NCBI GenBank assembly: GCA_019090365.1
Contig: JAHRWC010000273.1
Coordinates: 1 to 9,525 of the forward strand
DNA length: 9,525 bases
Reading direction: 5' to 3'
DNA from: Flavobacteriaceae bacterium
GTDB lineage: Bacteria > Bacteroidota > Bacteroidia > Flavobacteriales > Flavobacteriaceae
Shown here: in pieces, positions 1-7,076 of the stretch
How the letters are laid out: the number at the start of each line of letters is the position of its first letter
Position numbering within the stretch: position 1 is the stretch's first letter
The notes under the pieces: model-generated
What the model was told of the DNA's origin: nothing
Databases searched by the model: none
What the model saw: the letters and a program-made list of their open reading frames with translations, nothing else
Position numbers and translations under genes: made by a program

Positions 1-45
1 ACACTTATGCGATCGTCGGCAGCGTCAGATGTGTATAAGAGACAG
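1..45 (+). other. Illumina Nextera P5-side adapter left on contig end (non-genomic)
   Basis: This stretch is a library adapter, not bacterial DNA. Bases 1-4 (ACAC) match the 3' end of the P5 oligo. Bases 5-12 (TTATGCGA) sit where the i5 index belongs and, from memory, equal Nextera XT index S522. Bases 13-26 (TCGTCGGCAGCGTC) are the Nextera read-1 primer site. Bases 27-45 (AGATGTGTATAAGAGACAG) are the 19-bp Tn5 mosaic end. The order and spacing match a P5 library molecule exactly, so genomic sequence starts at base 46 and the contig truly begins there. The mosaic end should not be read as evidence of a resident Tn5-like transposon. Confidence 0.98.
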
Positions 46-55
46 GGGTAAATTC

Positions 56-63
56 TATATTTG
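56..63 (+). promoter_or_regulatory. Bacteroidota-type -7 promoter element for secDF
   Basis: TATATTTG is a full match to the Bacteroidota -7 consensus TAnnTTTG, 40 nt upstream of the secDF start codon. The partner -33 element (TTG-like, about 19-21 nt further upstream) would lie around bases 33-37, which are adapter, so it cannot be seen. The implied leader is about 30-35 nt, A-rich, with no Shine-Dalgarno motif, which is usual in this phylum. The consensus is established; its use here is inferred. Confidence 0.5.
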
Positions 64-103
64 CTCGTTTTTAAAAAAAATTTGACCACATAAAAATAAA
101 AGA

Positions 104-3103
104 ATGCAAAACAAAGGACTTGTAAAAGTATTTGCAATATTGTTCGGATTGGTGAGTTTATACCAACTTTCCTTTACTTATATTACAAATAAAGTTGAAG
201 ATGAGGCTAAAACGTATGCGAACAGTAAGTTTGCCGTAACAGAGCCAAAATTAAGAGATAAAGCTGAAGCTAGTTATCTAGATTCAATCGCTAAAGACCC
301 AGTGTTTTTAGGAATCGATTATGAAACATCAAAAGAGAAAGAGTTAAATAAAGGACTTGATTTAAAAGGAGGAATTAATGTAATTCTTCAAGTATCTGTA
401 AAAGATATCTTAAAAGGTTTAGCTAACAACTCGAAAGATGCAGCATTTAATAAAGCATTAAACGATGCAACTGAACTACAAAAAGATGCGCAAGACACAT
501 ATCTAGAGTCTTTCTTTATTGCTTTTGAAGCACTTCCGGGAGATAATAAATTAGCTTCACCAGACATTTTCTTCAATAAAAATTTAGAAGATGATGTAAA
601 TGCTTCAATGACAAATGATGACATGAAGCCTGTAATTGAAAGAAAGATTGATGAATCAATTACTGCAGCTTTTGAAGTATTAAGAAAACGTATTGATAAG
701 TTTGGAGTTGCTCAACCAAATATTCAGCGATTAGGAAAAAGTGCAAGAATTCTTGTAGAATTACCTGGTGCTAAAGATGTTGAGCGTGTAACTAATTTAG
801 TTACGAGTACTGCACAATTAGAATTTTGGGATGTTTATAAGTTTGATGAAATGGCTGCTTTTTTACAACAAGCTAATGACAAACTTAAAGAATTAATTCA
901 ACCTGAAGTAAAAGAAGAAGTAGTTACAGATTCAACAAGTGTTGCTGATAATGAAATCAATGAATTATTAGATGGTGAAGATGCAACAGATTCATTATCT
1001 GGTGGATCTCAAGATGAACCAATATTTTCAAAAATTGCATCATTTGGATATCAAGGTGGCCCAATCTTAGGTAACTTTAGAGTAAAAGATATGGAAACGA
1101 TTGATGCATATTTAGCAATGCCTCAAATTCGTGCTTTATTAGGTAATAATCTAAGGTTTGCAAAATTTGCTTGGGGACTTCCTGAAGATGATAAAACGTT
1201 AGGTGAAAAAACAGCTTCTCTTTATGCAATCAAATCTAATAGAGATGATTCTCCACCATTAGCTGGTGGTGTTGTTGTAGATGCTCAACAATCATACGAT
1301 CAATTAGGTCGTGTAGTAGTAGATATGCAAATGAATGGTTCTGGAGCTAAGACTTGGGAACAAATGACTGGTAATGCTTTTACCAATCAAAGTCAGATTG
1401 CAATCGTTTTAGATGATATTGTTTATTCTGCGCCTGGTGTTACAACTGGAGCAATTGCAGGAGGAAGAAGTCAAATTTCAGGTACATTTAGTATTACTGA
1501 AGGACAAGATTTAGCAAACGTTTTACGTGCGGGTAAATTACCTGCTTCAGCAGAAATTATTCAAGGTGAAGTAGTTGGTCCAACCTTAGGTCAAGAAGCT
1601 ATTGATAGTGGAATGTTTTCATTCTTATTGGCACTTGCATTTGTATTAATATGGATGGTATTTTACTACGGTAGAGCTGGTATTTTTGCAGATATCGCCT
1701 TGATCGTAAACATTCTATTTATATTCGGAATCTTAGCTGGTTTAGGTGCTGTATTAACATTACCTGGTATTGCCGGTATTATTTTAACGATTGGTATGTC
1801 GGTCGATGCGAACGTACTTATCTTCGATAGGATTAAAGAAGAACTTTCTAAAGGGAAAGCTCAGAAAGATGCTATTAATGATGGATTTAGAAATGCACTT
1901 TCTTCAATTTTAGATGCGAATATTACAACAGGTCTAACCGGTTTAATATTATTAGTATTTGGAACAGGTCCAATTCAAGGATTCGCAACTACCTTATTAA
2001 TTGGTATTGCTACTTCTTTATTTACTGCAATATTTATTACTAGATTGTTTATTGATAGTTATACTAAAAATGGTAAACCATTACCATGTTCTACTTCAAT
2101 TACAAAAAACATCTTAACAAAAAACAAGTTTGCTTTCTTACAAAAAAGAAAAATGGCTTATGTTATTTCTGGAGTTTTAATTGCAGCTAGTTTAGGTTCA
2201 TTATTTGTGAATGGATTAAATCAAGGTGTTGATTTTGTTGGAGGACGTACGTATACTGTTCGTTTCGATAAGGATGTAGATGCTACTCAAATTCAAGAAG
2301 AATTAACTGCGGTTTATGGAAGTGCTGAAGCGAAAACATACGGTAGTGATAATCAATTAAAGATTACAACGAAGTATAAAGTAGATGATAGTGGAGCTGA
2401 AATTGATGAAGAAATTGAAAGCATGTTATATGAAGGTGTAAAATCTCATTTACCTGCAGGAATGACTTTTGAACAATTTAAAAGCGATGATGAAAATAAA
2501 GTTGCTGGTAGAATGGAATCTTATAAAGTGAGTCCAACGATTGCCGATGATATTAAGAAAGCTTCATTCTGGGCTGTATTAGGTTCATTAGTAGTTGTAT
2601 TCTTATATATTTTATTACGATTTAGAAAATGGCAATTTAGTTTAGGTGCTGTAGCAGCAGTATTCCATGATGTATTAATTGTACTTGGAATCTTCTCACT
2701 AACTTATAAAATTATGCCTTTCAATATGGAGATTGGTCAGTCGTTTATTGCGGCGATTCTAACAGTTATTGGTTACTCACTGAATGATACCGTGGTTGTA
2801 TTTGACCGTATTCGTGAGTATTTCAATGATCACCCATCTTGGAAAATGGATAAAATAATTAATGCAGCATTAAACAGTACTTTGAGTCGTACATTAAATA
2901 CATCTCTTACTACGTTAATCGTATTATTCTCGATATTCATTTTTGGAGCTGAATCAATTAGAGGATTAATTTTCGCCTTAATTATCGGTGTATTAGTAGG
3001 AACATATTCTTCTCTATTCATTGCAACTCCTGTAATGTATGATACAGTTAAGAAAAGAGGAATCGATTTAACAAATAAAAGTAAAGAAGAAGAGGAAGCG
3101 TAA
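104..3103 (+). CDS. secDF: Protein translocase subunit SecDF (SecD-SecF fusion)
   Basis: SecDF is an inner-membrane RND-type protein that uses the proton gradient to help pull secreted proteins through SecYEG on the periplasmic side. The 999 residues are about the usual length for the fused Bacteroidota form. The SecD half has a first membrane helix at about 8-26, GLDLKGG at 84-90, a periplasmic P1/head region to about 490, then a five-helix bundle (about 504-650) with VDANVLIFDRI around Asp568. The SecF half starts with a helix at about 684-703, then GVDFVGG at 708-714, His855-Asp856, SLNDTVVVFDRI with Asp895, and SRT with Arg929. Asp568, Asp895 and Arg929 align by motif with the proton-path residues D340, D637 and R671 of Thermus SecDF. 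Residues about 266-305 form an acidic, Ser/Thr-rich low-complexity linker inside the SecD periplasmic region. The ATG follows an A-rich leader. The gene is intact and is followed by its own terminator. Confidence 0.97.
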   Translation: MQNKGLVKVFAILFGLVSLYQLSFTYITNKVEDEAKTYANSKFAVTEPKLRDKAEASYLDSIAKDPVFLGIDYETSKEKELNKGLDLKGGINVILQVSVKDILKGLANNSKDAAFNKALNDATELQKDAQDTYLESFFIAFEALPGDNKLASPDIFFNKNLEDDVNASMTNDDMKPVIERKIDESITAAFEVLRKRIDKFGVAQPNIQRLGKSARILVELPGAKDVERVTNLVTSTAQLEFWDVYKFDEMAAFLQQANDKLKELIQPEVKEEVVTDSTSVADNEINELLDGEDATDSLSGGSQDEPIFSKIASFGYQGGPILGNFRVKDMETIDAYLAMPQIRALLGNNLRFAKFAWGLPEDDKTLGEKTASLYAIKSNRDDSPPLAGGVVVDAQQSYDQLGRVVVDMQMNGSGAKTWEQMTGNAFTNQSQIAIVLDDIVYSAPGVTTGAIAGGRSQISGTFSITEGQDLANVLRAGKLPASAEIIQGEVVGPTLGQEAIDSGMFSFLLALAFVLIWMVFYYGRAGIFADIALIVNILFIFGILAGLGAVLTLPGIAGIILTIGMSVDANVLIFDRIKEELSKGKAQKDAINDGFRNALSSILDANITTGLTGLILLVFGTGPIQGFATTLLIGIATSLFTAIFITRLFIDSYTKNGKPLPCSTSITKNILTKNKFAFLQKRKMAYVISGVLIAASLGSLFVNGLNQGVDFVGGRTYTVRFDKDVDATQIQEELTAVYGSAEAKTYGSDNQLKITTKYKVDDSGAEIDEEIESMLYEGVKSHLPAGMTFEQFKSDDENKVAGRMESYKVSPTIADDIKKASFWAVLGSLVVVFLYILLRFRKWQFSLGAVAAVFHDVLIVLGIFSLTYKIMPFNMEIGQSFIAAILTVIGYSLNDTVVVFDRIREYFNDHPSWKMDKIINAALNSTLSRTLNTSLTTLIVLFSIFIFGAESIRGLIFALIIGVLVGTYSSLFIATPVMYDTVKKRGIDLTNKSKEEEEA

Positions 3104-3128
3104 AACTTCTTTTATTTCATAATAAATA

Positions 3129-3158
3129 TTAGGCTGCCTTTATTCTAAGGCAGCCTAA
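3129..3158 (+). terminator. Rho-independent terminator after secDF
   Basis: A perfect 12-bp stem (TTAGGCTGCCTT paired with AAGGCAGCCTAA) closes a 6-nt loop (TATTCT) 25 nt after the secDF stop codon, followed by AATTTTAT. The T tract is short and interrupted, so some read-through into the lipoprotein gene 37 nt downstream is possible, and I find no clear promoter of its own for that gene. The stem core is nearly identical to that of the terminator at 3795-3833. Confidence 0.8.
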
Positions 3159-3195
3159 ATTTTATAAAAACATAGTAAATAATAAAAATTTAAAT

Positions 3196-3741
3196 ATGAA
3201 AGTACAATTTTTAAAAGTTTGCACATTAGTTTTAGGACTGATTTGTATAGTGAGCTGTAGTAGCGATGATGATAATACAGATACTAATGCAAGTTATATT
3301 CGCGCTCAAATTGGAGGAGAAAGCTGGGAAGCTACCCAAACATTGACATCTACAGTTTTACAAGTAGGAGATCTAGGAATGCGTTTTGATCTTTCGGCTC
3401 AAAATGAAGATATTCGTTTTACTGTTGCTGCTAATCAATTTACTGTTAGTGAATGTATGGACTTAACAAGTTATACAGGAGATAATACTTTAACTACACT
3501 TTGGTATGCTGTAGGTGATGGTACTTATGCTGGATTATATGATGAAGATCCAAGTAATGGAGATCCAGGAGAAGAAAATTTTGTAATTAGCATTACTTCT
3601 TGTGAAAATGGATTAATATCTGGAACTTTTTCTGGAACACAGTTTATAATTGTTAGTGGATCTAATCGTCCTGATACAGTAGAAATAACAGGCGGAGAAT
3701 TTCGAAATGTTCCTTTTACTTTTGCAGTTATTGAAGATTAA
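3196..3741 (+). CDS. Predicted surface-exposed lipoprotein of unknown function
   Basis: The 181-residue product has a type II signal peptide: Lys2 and Lys7, a hydrophobic core to about residue 19, and a lipobox-like IVSC with the lipidated Cys21. The residues that follow (SSDDD, 22-26) match the Asp-rich lipoprotein export signal of Flavobacterium-type bacteria, which sends lipoproteins to the outer face of the outer membrane. The mature part (about 33-179) looks all-beta, with an early GGESWEA segment and a late GGEFRNVPF segment. This pattern recalls small flavobacterial lipoproteins such as the DUF6252 group, but I am not sure of that assignment. Cys87 and Cys136 are the only cysteines after the lipid site and could form a disulfide. 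An acidic loop lies at 115-127. No catalytic motif is visible. It follows secDF on the same strand, and its maturation would need Lgt, encoded about 1 kb away. The ATG is preceded by an A/T-rich leader. Confidence 0.85.
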   Translation: MKVQFLKVCTLVLGLICIVSCSSDDDNTDTNASYIRAQIGGESWEATQTLTSTVLQVGDLGMRFDLSAQNEDIRFTVAANQFTVSECMDLTSYTGDNTLTTLWYAVGDGTYAGLYDEDPSNGDPGEENFVISITSCENGLISGTFSGTQFIIVSGSNRPDTVEITGGEFRNVPFTFAVIED

Positions 3742-3794
3742 ATTGATGTTGTATTTATAAGGTAGTAAAATACTATTCTGAATATAAATCACAT

Positions 3795-3833
3795 AAAAAG
3801 AGGCTGCCTTAATTATTAAGGTAGCCTCTTTTT
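3795..3833. terminator. Bidirectional terminator between converging transcripts
   Basis: An 18-bp stem (AAAAAGAGGCTGCCTTAA paired with TTAAGGTAGCCTCTTTTT) with a 3-nt TTA loop lies between two converging genes. It contains one G-U pair in the + transcript (3806/3822), which becomes an A-C mismatch in the minus transcript. The outer A5/T5 arms give a U tract in either direction, so it should end both the + lipoprotein transcript and the leftward folE-to-DUF192 transcript. Confidence 0.92.
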
Positions 3834-3852
3834 AATTTTTTACAATTATTGA

Positions 3853-4341
3853 CTAATTAGTAGTCCAATCAATTGAATCTCCTGGAGCTAATCCCCATTT
3901 GTCTGAAAGACCTGCATTAACTTCTAATACATACATTGCAGGAGCTTCTGAAGGTAATGATGTTTTGTCAAGCGGTTGTGCATTTTTCTGAATGCTAACT
4001 ATTTTCTTGTCCATATTAATAAAGATAATGTCTAAAGCAAATTCTGTGTTCTTCATGTAGAAAGAGCGTCTTATTTCATTTTCAAAAATGAAAAGCATTG
4101 CTTCAGAATCTTTCATAGAGGAACGATACATTAACCCTGTTTGAGTCTCGTATTCGTTGTCAGCTATTTCAATCTGTAAGTTTTTAATAATAGAATCGCT
4201 TTCAGCTTTTAATAACTTTAAATCACCTTCCTTTTTAAAAGTTACTTTTTTAGTGAGCACCTTTGTTTCTTTTTTTTCAACACAATTAGTAAAAAATAGA
4301 GTTGTGCCAATAAGTGCTATAGTATGAATTATTCTTTTCAT
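3853..4341 (-). CDS. DUF192 family lipoprotein
   Basis: The 162-residue product begins with a signal peptide-like segment and a probable lipobox at FTNC, giving lipidated Cys20. Asn at the -1 position is unusual by E. coli standards, so lipidation is likely rather than certain. A polar linker rich in Lys and Glu (21-53) leads to a DUF192 domain at about 55-158, recognised by GLMYRSSM (69-76), FYMKNT (94-99), LDIIFI (103-108) and YVLEVNAG (137-144). DUF192 proteins are small beta-rich proteins of unknown biochemical role, often exported. It starts only 3 nt after the lgt stop codon and is the last gene of the folE-cysS-yidD-lgt operon. If lipidated, it is a client of the enzyme encoded just upstream. 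The bidirectional terminator lies 20 nt beyond its stop codon. Confidence 0.9.
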   Translation of the reverse strand: MKRIIHTIALIGTTLFFTNCVEKKETKVLTKKVTFKKEGDLKLLKAESDSIIKNLQIEIADNEYETQTGLMYRSSMKDSEAMLFIFENEIRRSFYMKNTEFALDIIFINMDKKIVSIQKNAQPLDKTSLPSEAPAMYVLEVNAGLSDKWGLAPGDSIDWTTN

Positions 4342-4344
4342 TTT

Positions 4345-5277
4345 TTATGATATGATTTTCTTTGAGGATCTAAACATAAAATATAATCCAGCAATAATAA
4401 AAGGAATACTTAACCATTGTCCTGTGGATAGAAGATTCCCTAAGTCACTTTCAAACCCTCCTTGACTCTTTTTAACGAATTCTACAAAAAAGCGAACAGT
4501 CCATAACAATACTAAAAAGGCTCCAAAAATATAACCCAATTGTTTTCTTTTCTCTGTTTTCCAATAGATCATCCATAATATGATAAACACAAATACATAA
4601 CCAATAGATTCGTACATCTGTGCTGGATGACTAAAAGGGATATTGGCTAAAGTTTCAGCAAATTGTGGGTCAGTTTCAAGAGCGTGATATGCCTTGTTAA
4701 CGTCTTTTATTCCTGTGATTTGTGTTACTTCATATTTACTGATTGTATTTCTTATAAACTTTACAGCCAATGGAAAATCGCCATTTACAGCTTTTCCAAT
4801 AATTTCAGAATTTAAAAAATTACCAATTCTAACAAATATGGCTCCACTAGCAACCGCAATAACAACTCGATCTAAGATCCAAAGTATATTCTTTTTAAGC
4901 ACTTTTTTGCTGAACATAAACATGGCTATAATTACACCAATAGCAGCTCCATGACTGGCTAAGCCTGTAAAACCAGTAAATTCAAATTCAGGTACAGTTC
5001 TAAAAGGTAGAAATATAGAAATAGGGTCTTCAAAAATTAATTCACTCTGATAAAAAAGAACATGACCTAATCGAGCTCCTAGTAGTATAGCAACTACCAT
5101 GTAAATAAAAAGACTGTCAAGTTTGTCTAATGTTTCGCCTTCTCTAATAAATATTTTTTTTGTGATGATCCATCCTAAAGTAAATGCAATTACAAACATT
5201 AAACTATAGTAACGGATTACAAAAAAACCTAAATCTATTCCTTCAGAAGGATTCCATATAAAACTTAAAAAATGCAT
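4345..5277 (-). CDS. lgt: Prolipoprotein diacylglyceryl transferase Lgt
   Basis: Lgt transfers diacylglycerol from phosphatidylglycerol to the lipobox cysteine of prolipoproteins in the inner membrane, the first step of lipoprotein maturation. From the ATG at 5277 the protein is 310 residues with about seven hydrophobic segments. Family hallmarks are visible: GLASHG with His109 (E. coli His103), the signature around 145-161 (VRIGNFLNSEIIG, with Arg150, Asn153, Asn156 and Glu158), HPAQMYES at 217-224, and Arg262 in VRFFVEF (E. coli Arg239). The frame is open upstream to a TTG directly after the yidD stop codon (5334), which would add 19 residues. I chose the ATG because its N-terminus (MHFLSFIWNPSEGIDLGFF) fits flavobacterial Lgt proteins as I know them. 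The resulting gap to yidD is 57 nt. The gene is intact and sits between yidD and a putative lipoprotein gene. Confidence 0.96.
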   Translation of the reverse strand: MHFLSFIWNPSEGIDLGFFVIRYYSLMFVIAFTLGWIITKKIFIREGETLDKLDSLFIYMVVAILLGARLGHVLFYQSELIFEDPISIFLPFRTVPEFEFTGFTGLASHGAAIGVIIAMFMFSKKVLKKNILWILDRVVIAVASGAIFVRIGNFLNSEIIGKAVNGDFPLAVKFIRNTISKYEVTQITGIKDVNKAYHALETDPQFAETLANIPFSHPAQMYESIGYVFVFIILWMIYWKTEKRKQLGYIFGAFLVLLWTVRFFVEFVKKSQGGFESDLGNLLSTGQWLSIPFIIAGLYFMFRSSKKIIS

Positions 5278-5293
5278 CTGCGTTATTTTAATT

Positions 5294-5324
5294 GAAACGT
5301 AAATATAAAAAAGCCAATTGTCAA
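5294..5324 (-). promoter_or_regulatory. Possible internal promoter before lgt (weak)
   Basis: In the 57-nt yidD-lgt gap the minus strand shows TTG (5324-5322), a 20-nt spacer and TACGTTTC (5301-5294), which is 7 of 8 positions of the TAnnTTTG element. Transcription from here would give a leader of only about 10 nt. A small palindrome (AATTGTCAATT on the + strand, 5316-5326) overlaps the TTG. In AT-rich DNA such matches arise by chance, so this is only a candidate. Confidence 0.2.
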
Positions 5325-5334
5325 TTAAGAACAA

Positions 5335-5577
5335 TTAACTTTTTCTTTTTTTTGGTGGTGGTACAGGGTCATATCCTTTTCCACCCCAGGGATGACAGCT
5401 AAATATTCTCTTTATAGATAACCAAGATCCCTTAATTAATCCATGTGTTTGTAAAGCCTCTACGCTATAATGTGAACATGTTGGATTGTATCTACATGTA
5501 GATGGAAAAATAGGGGAAATAGCTAATTGGTAAAAACGAATTATTAATACGAACGGATATGTTAGTATTTTTTTCAA
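5335..5577 (-). CDS. yidD: Membrane protein insertion efficiency factor YidD
   Basis: YidD is a small inner-membrane-associated protein that helps YidC insert membrane proteins. The 80 residues match the usual family size. Seen here are an N-terminal amphipathic/hydrophobic segment with RFYQLAISP (14-22), CRYNPTC with Cys28 and Cys34, SVEAL (38-42), and the hallmark [13 protein letters not shown] (61-73). The tail is basic (KKRKS at 76-80). The start appears to be TTG at 5577: no in-frame ATG lies nearby, and MKKILTYPF matches the expected N-terminus. The start lies 2 nt after the cysS stop codon, so its translation is probably coupled to that of cysS. Elsewhere yidD often sits beside rpmH, rnpA and yidC, so this cysS-lgt setting differs from the classic one. 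Confidence 0.95.
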   Translation of the reverse strand: MKKILTYPFVLIIRFYQLAISPIFPSTCRYNPTCSHYSVEALQTHGLIKGSWLSIKRIFSCHPWGGKGYDPVPPPKKRKS

Positions 5578-5579
5578 AA

Positions 5580-7064
5580 TTAGTTTAATGAAAAAGTAGT
5601 TCCTTCTTTACCATCTTTTAATTGAATGCCAACAGCCAATAATTCGTCTCTAATTTTATCACTCGTTGCAAAATCCTTATTTGCTCTTGCTTGATTTCTT
5701 AAATCAATTAATAATGAAACAGCACCAGACAATTGATTCCCGTCATTAGCAGTGTTTGAAGAAGCATCTTCAAGTCCTAAAACATCGAAAATAAAATCAT
5801 GCATTGTTGATTTAATTAACTCTAAATCACTTTTTGTAAATGTTGATTTACCTGCTTTAGCTGAATTAAGTTCTTTAGAAACTTCAAATAATTGAGCAAT
5901 TAAAATTGGACTGTTAAAGTCATCATTCATGGCATCATAACAAGATTTTCTCCAAGCTGTAACGTCAAAGCTACTTTTCTCAGAAGAAGAAATTGTATCG
6001 ATTAAATGAAACGCATCCATTAGTCGATTATATCCTTTTTCTGAAGCTAACATTGCATCATCTGAAAAATCTAAAATGCTTCTGTAATGCGCTTGAAACA
6101 TAAAGAATTTTGAAACAGTTGGTGAAAATGCTTTGCTTAACTTATCATTATTACCTGAAAATAATTCATTAGGTAAAATATTATTACCAGTCGATTTTGA
6201 CATTTTCTTACCATTTAAAGTAAGCATGTTGGCATGTAACCAATAATTAACAGGCGTTTGCTTGTTTGAAGCTTCAGATTGAGCAATTTCACATTCATGA
6301 TGTGGAAATTTTAAATCCATACCGCCGCCATGTATATCGAATTGCTTTCCTAAATATTTTGTGCTCATCGCAGAACATTCAAGATGCCATCCTGGGAAAC
6401 CATCACTCCATGGTGAAGGCCATCTCATAATGTGTTCAGCTCCTGCTTTTTTCCAAAGTGCAAAATCTTGTGGGTTCTTCTTTTCAGATTGTGCTGCTAA
6501 TTCACGTGTGTTGGCAGCCATATCTTCTAATTTCCTTCCACTTAACTTTCCGTATTCATGATCTTCATTAAATTTATGAACATCAAAATATACTGAACCA
6601 TTGGTTTCATAGGCATAACCTTCAGAAATAATAGTTGAAATAATTTGAATTTGCTCAATAATATGCCCTGTAGCAGTAGGTTCTATACTAGGAGGTAAAG
6701 CATTAAAAGCTTTCATGGTTTCGTGAAAATCAACAGTATATCGTTGCACAACTTCCATAGGCTCAATTTGCTCTAGCCTAGCTTTCTTTAAAATTGGATC
6801 ATCTCCACTTTCGCCATCATTTTCAAGATGTCCTGCATCAGTAATATTTCGAACATAGCGAACTTTGTATCCTAAATGATTTAAATACCTAAAAACTAAA
6901 TCGAAAGAAAGAAATGTTCGGCAATTTCCCATATGAACATTGCTGTAAACTGTTGGTCCACATACGTACATTCCTACGCTTCCTTCGTTTATAGGTGTAA
7001 AATCTTCTTTAGTTTTTGAAAGGGAATTGTAAACTTTTAATTCCTGCTGTTCGAATAATTTCAT
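5580..7064 (-). CDS. cysS: Cysteine--tRNA ligase (CysRS)
   Basis: This cytoplasmic class I aminoacyl-tRNA synthetase charges tRNA-Cys with cysteine. The 494 residues fit a full-length enzyme (E. coli 461). The Rossmann-fold catalytic core carries the HIGH-type motif HMGN at 44-47 and KMSKS at 287-291. The four zinc ligands that recognise cysteine thiol can be placed by motif: Cys35 (YVCGPTVY), Cys230 (WHLECSAM), His255 and Glu259 (FPHHECE). The C-terminal part (about 335-494) is the helical DALR and anticodon-binding region, including a conserved-looking [17 protein letters not shown] segment. The ATG at 7064 follows the folE stop codon by 12 nt, and the stop codon lies 2 nt before yidD, placing it in the middle of the operon. 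Nothing is missing or unusual. Confidence 0.98.
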   Translation of the reverse strand: MKLFEQQELKVYNSLSKTKEDFTPINEGSVGMYVCGPTVYSNVHMGNCRTFLSFDLVFRYLNHLGYKVRYVRNITDAGHLENDGESGDDPILKKARLEQIEPMEVVQRYTVDFHETMKAFNALPPSIEPTATGHIIEQIQIISTIISEGYAYETNGSVYFDVHKFNEDHEYGKLSGRKLEDMAANTRELAAQSEKKNPQDFALWKKAGAEHIMRWPSPWSDGFPGWHLECSAMSTKYLGKQFDIHGGGMDLKFPHHECEIAQSEASNKQTPVNYWLHANMLTLNGKKMSKSTGNNILPNELFSGNNDKLSKAFSPTVSKFFMFQAHYRSILDFSDDAMLASEKGYNRLMDAFHLIDTISSSEKSSFDVTAWRKSCYDAMNDDFNSPILIAQLFEVSKELNSAKAGKSTFTKSDLELIKSTMHDFIFDVLGLEDASSNTANDGNQLSGAVSLLIDLRNQARANKDFATSDKIRDELLAVGIQLKDGKEGTTFSLN

Positions 7065-7076
7065 TTAAATGGGATG

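Noticed and set aside
27..45. Tn5 mosaic end as a sign of a resident transposon
   Set aside because: It is joined to the read-1 primer site and an index in exact library order, so it is adapter.
388..624. Minus-strand open frame of 78 codons inside secDF
   Set aside because: It is antisense to the conserved SecD coding region, low in complexity and without family motifs; a shadow of secDF.
2830..3021. Minus-strand open frame of 63 codons inside secDF
   Set aside because: It lies opposite the conserved SecF membrane helices and has no own promoter or motif.
3761..3777. Small hairpin TAGTA-AAA-TACTA after the lipoprotein gene
   Set aside because: Only 5 A/T-rich pairs plus G-U extensions and no T tract; the strong terminator 20 nt downstream accounts for termination.
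3742..3852. Possible small RNA or riboswitch in this intergenic gap
   Set aside because: Apart from the terminator there is no promoter match or extended secondary structure.
4694..4954. Plus-strand hydrophobic open frame of 86 codons inside lgt
   Set aside because: The apparent hydrophobicity is the reverse reading of Lgt coding sequence, including its signature region; no independent support.
6361..6561. Plus-strand Cys-containing open frame of 66 codons inside cysS
   Set aside because: It is antisense to the zinc-binding region of CysRS and has no recognisable start context.
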